From positions 1 through 63,853 of the forward strand of contig MWFB01000013.1 of assembly GCA_002071385.1 (NCBI GenBank): a DNA stretch of 63,853 bases, in the 5' to 3' direction. The position numbers were made by a program, and so were the translations under genes. Origin of the DNA: Bacteroidetes bacterium ADurb.Bin013. GTDB lineage: Bacteria; Bacteroidota; Bacteroidia; Bacteroidales; UBA932. Below are positions 60,241 to 63,853 of this stretch, piece after piece (within the stretch, counting starts at the first letter, position 1; the number at the start of each line of letters is the position of its first letter). The notes under the pieces are model-generated. The model worked only from the letters and a program-made list of their open reading frames with translations. It was not told the origin of the DNA and did not search any database.

Positions 60241-61726
60241 GTCCGTGTTCCTTAATAATCCGTTCCGAGGTCAAAGCTGCAGACATCAGTACCAGCGGCA
60301 CTCCGTTTCCGGGATGGGTGCTACCACCTGCAAAATACAGGTTCCTGTAGGTGCGGTGCCGGTTGTGCGGACGAAAATACCCCATCTGCAAAACGAAGTG
60401 GCTGATGCTGCCAAACACAGATCCTTTGGTGACGTGGAATTTAGTTTCCCATGTTTCGGGCATCAGGCATTTTTCAAATTTAATATGCTGCTCAAAATCC
60501 GTAAGTCCCAGTTTTTCAAATCTTTCCAGCACCCCTTTGCGGACCTGTTCCCGGATGGCATCCCACTGGTCTTTGTTTTTCTTGTGCAAATGGCCTACAG
60601 GCACTACTACGGAGATGGTGTCCTGTCCTTGTGGAGCGGCTCCGGGATCGGTTTCCCGGGGACAAAACACATAAAAACTGGGATCATCCGATACTTTTTT
60701 TTCTTTGAATATGTGGTCCAGGTTGTTTTTGTAGTTTTCAGACATGAAAACATTGTGCAGGGTGAGTTCAGGGTATGTTTTATCCATTGCCCAGTGAAAT
60801 GATATTGCCGAACAGGAATACCGCAGCTTGTCCAGCCAGGCTGTATAACACCTGTCCTCAAGCAACTCCCTGTACACATAGGGCAGATCTGCGTTGGCAA
60901 CCACCACATCGGCCGGAACAGCCGTTCCGTCTTCCAGTTCAATACCCGTGGCCTTTTTCCCACTGGTGGTGATTTTCCTCACCGGACTATTGTAATGAAA
61001 AGTCACGCCGAGTTCCCGGGCAGTCTTCACCAGGCTTTCCACAACACTGAACATACCGCCTTCAGCTACCAGCGATCCCTGGCTGATCTCGGCGGCGGGG
61101 AGCATGGAAAAAAGCGCCGGAGCGGTAAACGGATTTTGACCCACATAAATGTTTTGAAAGGTGAAAGCGGTCCGCAGGTGGGGGTGATTGAAAAAGCGCT
61201 TAATATAACGCATATGACTGGTCAGGGTCTTGATACGGAACAGGATGCTAATGTTTTTCCATGTTATGAACTGAAACAGGGAAGTGTAATTGCGCCCCAG
61301 CAGCTGGTCAATGGCAATTCGGTAAAAACCGTACCCTTTTTCCACATACTCCTGGAAACGGGCATAACTTCCCTTTTCGAGGGCCTCTAGCTGCTTTTCC
61401 ATGACCTGCCTGTCTGTGGTAAAACGGAAGGTGGTTCCGTCTGCGAAATATAGACGGTAAATCTCGTCAAGGTGTTTTGATTTTATGGCACTGTCAAAAG
61501 AAATCCCAAGGGAGTCAAAAACTTTCCTGTAAAGGTCAGGCATCAGAAAGATGGTGGCCCCCAGGTCAAAACGGTGTCCTTCCCGGATATAGCAGCTGCA
61601 CCGGCCTCCGGGGGTGTCTGACTGTTCGTATACGTTTATGCGGTATCCTTTTCTTGCCAGAAATATGGCAGTAGCTATGCCACCTGTTCCGGCCCCTATG
61701 ATGACAACATTATTATTATCGTTCAT
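60233..61726 (-). CDS. crtI: Phytoene desaturase (CrtI type)
   Basis: A 497-residue FAD-dependent desaturase. VVIIGAGTGGIATAIFLARK with EQSDTPGGRC binds FAD, DLGATIFLMPDLY is conserved, and the C-terminal NLYFAGGSTHPGNGVPLVL is the CrtI/CrtN signature. It adds double bonds to phytoene or dehydrosqualene. I start at 61726, because the longer frame to 61753 would overlap the promoter box at 61751-61758. First gene of a leftward unit crtI-crtB-pcm-membrane protein. Confidence 0.9.
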   Translation of the reverse strand: MNDNNNVVIIGAGTGGIATAIFLARKGYRINVYEQSDTPGGRCSCYIREGHRFDLGATIFLMPDLYRKVFDSLGISFDSAIKSKHLDEIYRLYFADGTTFRFTTDRQVMEKQLEALEKGSYARFQEYVEKGYGFYRIAIDQLLGRNYTSLFQFITWKNISILFRIKTLTSHMRYIKRFFNHPHLRTAFTFQNIYVGQNPFTAPALFSMLPAAEISQGSLVAEGGMFSVVESLVKTARELGVTFHYNSPVRKITTSGKKATGIELEDGTAVPADVVVANADLPYVYRELLEDRCYTAWLDKLRYSCSAISFHWAMDKTYPELTLHNVFMSENYKNNLDHIFKEKKVSDDPSFYVFCPRETDPGAAPQGQDTISVVVPVGHLHKKNKDQWDAIREQVRKGVLERFEKLGLTDFEQHIKFEKCLMPETWETKFHVTKGSVFGSISHFVLQMGYFRPHNRHRTYRNLYFAGGSTHPGNGVPLVLMSAALTSERIIKEHGHE

Positions 61727-61750
61727 TGATGGAAAAAATATAACAAAGTC

Positions 61751-61758
61751 CAAATATA
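61751..61758 (-). promoter_or_regulatory. Promoter -7 box of the crtI operon
   Basis: Reads TATATTTG on the minus strand, 24 bases before the ATG at 61726. Confidence 0.55.
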
Positions 61759-61795
61759 ATTTGAATATTTGTATGCAAAAAATACGTTTAACTAT

Positions 61796-62317
61796 ATGAA
61801 AAGGATTGTTTTGTTGTTTCTGTGTTTTGTATGCCTGAATGGCTGCGACCCGGACTCATGGCGACCTTCATGCGCTCCTCATGCGTATTTTCATTTTTCA
61901 TATGAAAACCATGCCTGGGTTTCTGTACATTCCGGCTGGATAATTGACGAAAACGGGATCATCCGGTCCTATAAGAATCCACATAAATGGAATTATCCCG
62001 ATTCGTTGGGATATATTACCAGGTTTGAATTGGAGGAAAACCTGTCTTACTGCGACTCGGTAATCGGGAAAGTTTCTGCAAGAGAAATGTCATACTACAA
62101 TCATTTGGTATTCCCGGCCTCTAAGGGTTCACTGACCAAGCCCGAACCACATGGCGCCGACATGGGCATCCGGATGTATTCCTGCTATTGGTATGACCAA
62201 CGGAAGGGCCGGTACCGGCAGGTGATATTGAATCAGTATGGAGATTGGATCCGAACCAACGAAAATGACAAGGCTGTGAAAATTTATTCATGGCTCAGTA
62301 GGCTGGTTACAAACTGA
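61796..62317 (+). CDS. Hypothetical lipoprotein
   Basis: A 173-residue predicted lipoprotein (MKRIVLLFLCFVCLNGC; lipobox LNGC, C17). No family recognised. The body is rich in Tyr, Trp and Ser (WVSVHSGWIIDENGIIRSY, YYNHLVFPAS) and could be a small beta-sheet surface protein. I use the ATG at 61796 because the lipobox then sits at a normal distance. Divergent from crtI; followed by another lipoprotein gene with its own promoter. Confidence 0.7.
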   Translation: MKRIVLLFLCFVCLNGCDPDSWRPSCAPHAYFHFSYENHAWVSVHSGWIIDENGIIRSYKNPHKWNYPDSLGYITRFELEENLSYCDSVIGKVSAREMSYYNHLVFPASKGSLTKPEPHGADMGIRMYSCYWYDQRKGRYRQVILNQYGDWIRTNENDKAVKIYSWLSRLVTN

Positions 62318-62336
62318 TCATCTGCCAATTTTATGT

Positions 62337-62344
62337 ATCTTTGC
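62337..62344 (+). promoter_or_regulatory. Promoter -7 box of the second lipoprotein gene
   Basis: TATCTTTG ends six bases before the ATG at 62351 and overlaps the region after an earlier in-frame ATG (62333), excluding that start. Confidence 0.55.
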
Positions 62345-62350
62345 TCATGT

Positions 62351-62953
62351 ATGCGGTTGACTATTACACATTACGGAGCATGGATCGCCTTGCTGGCGTT
62401 CGTATCGTGTGGGACACCCCGTCTGGGGACTTATTCCATCCGTTTGCAGGATGCAGAAAGCATCCCTGTTGCCCCGACCCGTGACATGATGCTTTCAACT
62501 GCCGAACAACCCGATGGGACCACGCGTTATGTTTATGAAAATCCCATGTTCAGGATTACATGGTCCCTGACAAACACCCGGTTCGGGTTTATCCTGGACA
62601 ACCTTACTGCAGACACTTTGTTCATTGACTGGGATAAGGCATCCTACCTGGACCAGGACGGAGACACACTCAGGTTGATCCATGACGGGGTTGATTTTTT
62701 CCTGAAAGACTCTATACAGGAGATAACACCCCTGGAGCCCCTGGGATCGCTGGAAGATTTCTTGCTGCCTGCTTCCAACATACATTACGATCCTGACAAT
62801 TATACCCTATGGAGGATCAACCACCTGTTTTACGACAGAAAAGGAAATATCGGACAGCGTGTATCGGTGGAACTTCCTCTGGAGATTAACCGTATCATAT
62901 ACAGGTATCGGTTCAGGTTCACAATAGATGACTGGAAAGCAGACTCTTTTTAA
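62351..62953 (+). CDS. Hypothetical lipoprotein
   Basis: A 200-residue predicted lipoprotein (lipobox AFVSC, about C20). Beta-rich body (MFRITWSLTNTRFGFILDNL, YRYRFRFTIDDW) with no family I know. The pattern of a short N-terminal strand region and an immunoglobulin-like feel (NLTADTLFIDWDKASYLD) resembles periplasmic proteins that hold a small beta-sandwich, which is only a guess. Last protein gene before tRNA-His and the rRNA operon. Confidence 0.7.
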   Translation: MRLTITHYGAWIALLAFVSCGTPRLGTYSIRLQDAESIPVAPTRDMMLSTAEQPDGTTRYVYENPMFRITWSLTNTRFGFILDNLTADTLFIDWDKASYLDQDGDTLRLIHDGVDFFLKDSIQEITPLEPLGSLEDFLLPASNIHYDPDNYTLWRINHLFYDRKGNIGQRVSVELPLEINRIIYRYRFRFTIDDWKADSF

Positions 62954-62975
62954 TTGTGGATTCCATTTTTTGTTT

Positions 62976-62983
62976 TACTTTTG
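62976..62983 (+). promoter_or_regulatory. Promoter -7 box of tRNA-His
   Basis: TACTTTTG matches TAnnTTTG, 18 bases before the tRNA, with TTG at 62954-62956 as a 19-base-spaced -33 candidate. Confidence 0.6.
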
Positions 62984-63001
62984 CAGTCCCTGAAAGTAAT
63001 G

Positions 63002-63075
63002 GTGATCGTAGCTCAGTTGGTTAGAGCGCTAGATTGTGGCTCTAGAGGTCGGGGGTTCGAATCCCCTCTTTCACC
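63002..63075 (+). tRNA. tRNA-His (anticodon GTG)
   Basis: D stem GCTC/GAGC, anticodon stem CTAGA/TCTAG around TTGTGGC (GTG), and T arm GGGGG-TTCGAAT-CCCCT. G at 63001 can serve as the extra G(-1) of tRNA-His. The acceptor GTGATCG (63002-63008) and CTTTCAC (63068-63074) leave two internal mismatches (positions 5-68 and 6-67), which is unusual. Confidence 0.88.
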
Positions 63076-63104
63076 CTGAATAATGAGAAGTTTTGTTCAT
63101 TTTT

Positions 63105-63134
63105 TTTGGAGTTTCAAATTTCTCTTTATCTTTG
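63105..63134 (+). promoter_or_regulatory. Promoter of the rRNA operon
   Basis: TTTG (63105-63108), 18 bases, then TATCTTTG (63127-63134): the best -33/-7 pair in the window. The following 136 bases (to 63270) are a leader with no gene. Confidence 0.75.
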
Positions 63135-63270
63135 CAACCCCTTTTGCGAGGGAGAATAAAAAAGTTCATTGACAGATTGGAAGAACAAGTACAACAAAGA
63201 GTACAAGAGCAGAACGTTAATTCCGTAAGGAATAGGAAAGCGTAACAGGACAAGCCAGTAAAACAATTTT

Positions 63271-63853
<583 letters not shown>

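Overview
The window comes from a member of the Bacteroidota, most likely the order Bacteroidales. The evidence is a partial 16S rRNA gene at the right end with a Bacteroidales-like sequence, a SusC/SusD pair, Nudix-type sugar regulation, few Shine-Dalgarno sites, and many promoters of the TAnnTTTG type used by this phylum. A multi-subunit [FeFe] hydrogenase and a pyruvate:ferredoxin oxidoreductase point to an anaerobic, hydrogen-producing fermenter. I place it by sequence familiarity only and do not name a genus.

Layout, left to right. 1-668: a tandem hairpin repeat and a dispersed repeat element. 699-6041: a cation efflux protein, a TspO-like membrane protein and the leftward hydCBA hydrogenase operon. 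6323-14466: a rightward run of two hotdog-fold dehydratases, a lipoprotein, a LolA-like carrier, a small HTH protein, a BtrH-like acyltransferase/peptidase, an ABC exporter, a broken DUF3943 gene and a STAS-kinase fusion. This resembles aryl-polyene/dialkylresorcinol loci, but no ketosynthase or ACP is visible. 14477-24619: mostly single genes: a peroxidase, a cyclase-family lipoprotein, a metallo-beta-lactamase/esterase fusion, a HAD phosphatase, an M28 peptidase, a GH26 lipoprotein, a DUF5020 barrel, an M24B aminopeptidase and a YgiQ radical-SAM protein. 24616-29266: susD and susC.

29422-47722 is one long rightward stretch. Histidine degradation comes first (hutH, hutI, an MBL hydrolase, ftcD; no hutU). 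Then come a secreted nitroreductase, a GH3 enzyme, a SGNH esterase and a GH115 alpha-glucuronidase, which fit glucuronoxylan side-chain and xylo-oligosaccharide breakdown. Last is a Nudix-type regulator with a palindromic operator, followed by xylulokinase, xylose isomerase and a xylose symporter. Together these can release xylose and carry it to xylulose-5-phosphate. rmuC follows.

48987-49691 separates the convergent rmuC and PFOR genes. It is full of strong hairpins, including a perfect 23-bp stem and a 27-bp stem with one mismatch, and holds a second copy of the dispersed element from the left end. 49692-55247 is leftward: PFOR, a kinase-like protein and fabD. After tRNA-Arg(CCG), a second leftward set carries crtI, crtB, an exported isoaspartyl methyltransferase, a membrane spermidine-synthase-like protein and a DUF2147 protein. 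The window closes with two lipoproteins, tRNA-His(GTG) and the start of an rRNA operon.

Two threads run through the annotation. TAnnTTTG boxes repeatedly settle start codons, and at several genes the box lies only 4-7 bases before the ATG, which predicts leaderless or nearly leaderless mRNAs. The most unusual items are the hairpin and repeat families at 342-620 and 48987-49691, the STAS-kinase fusion, and the synthase-less acyl/export locus.
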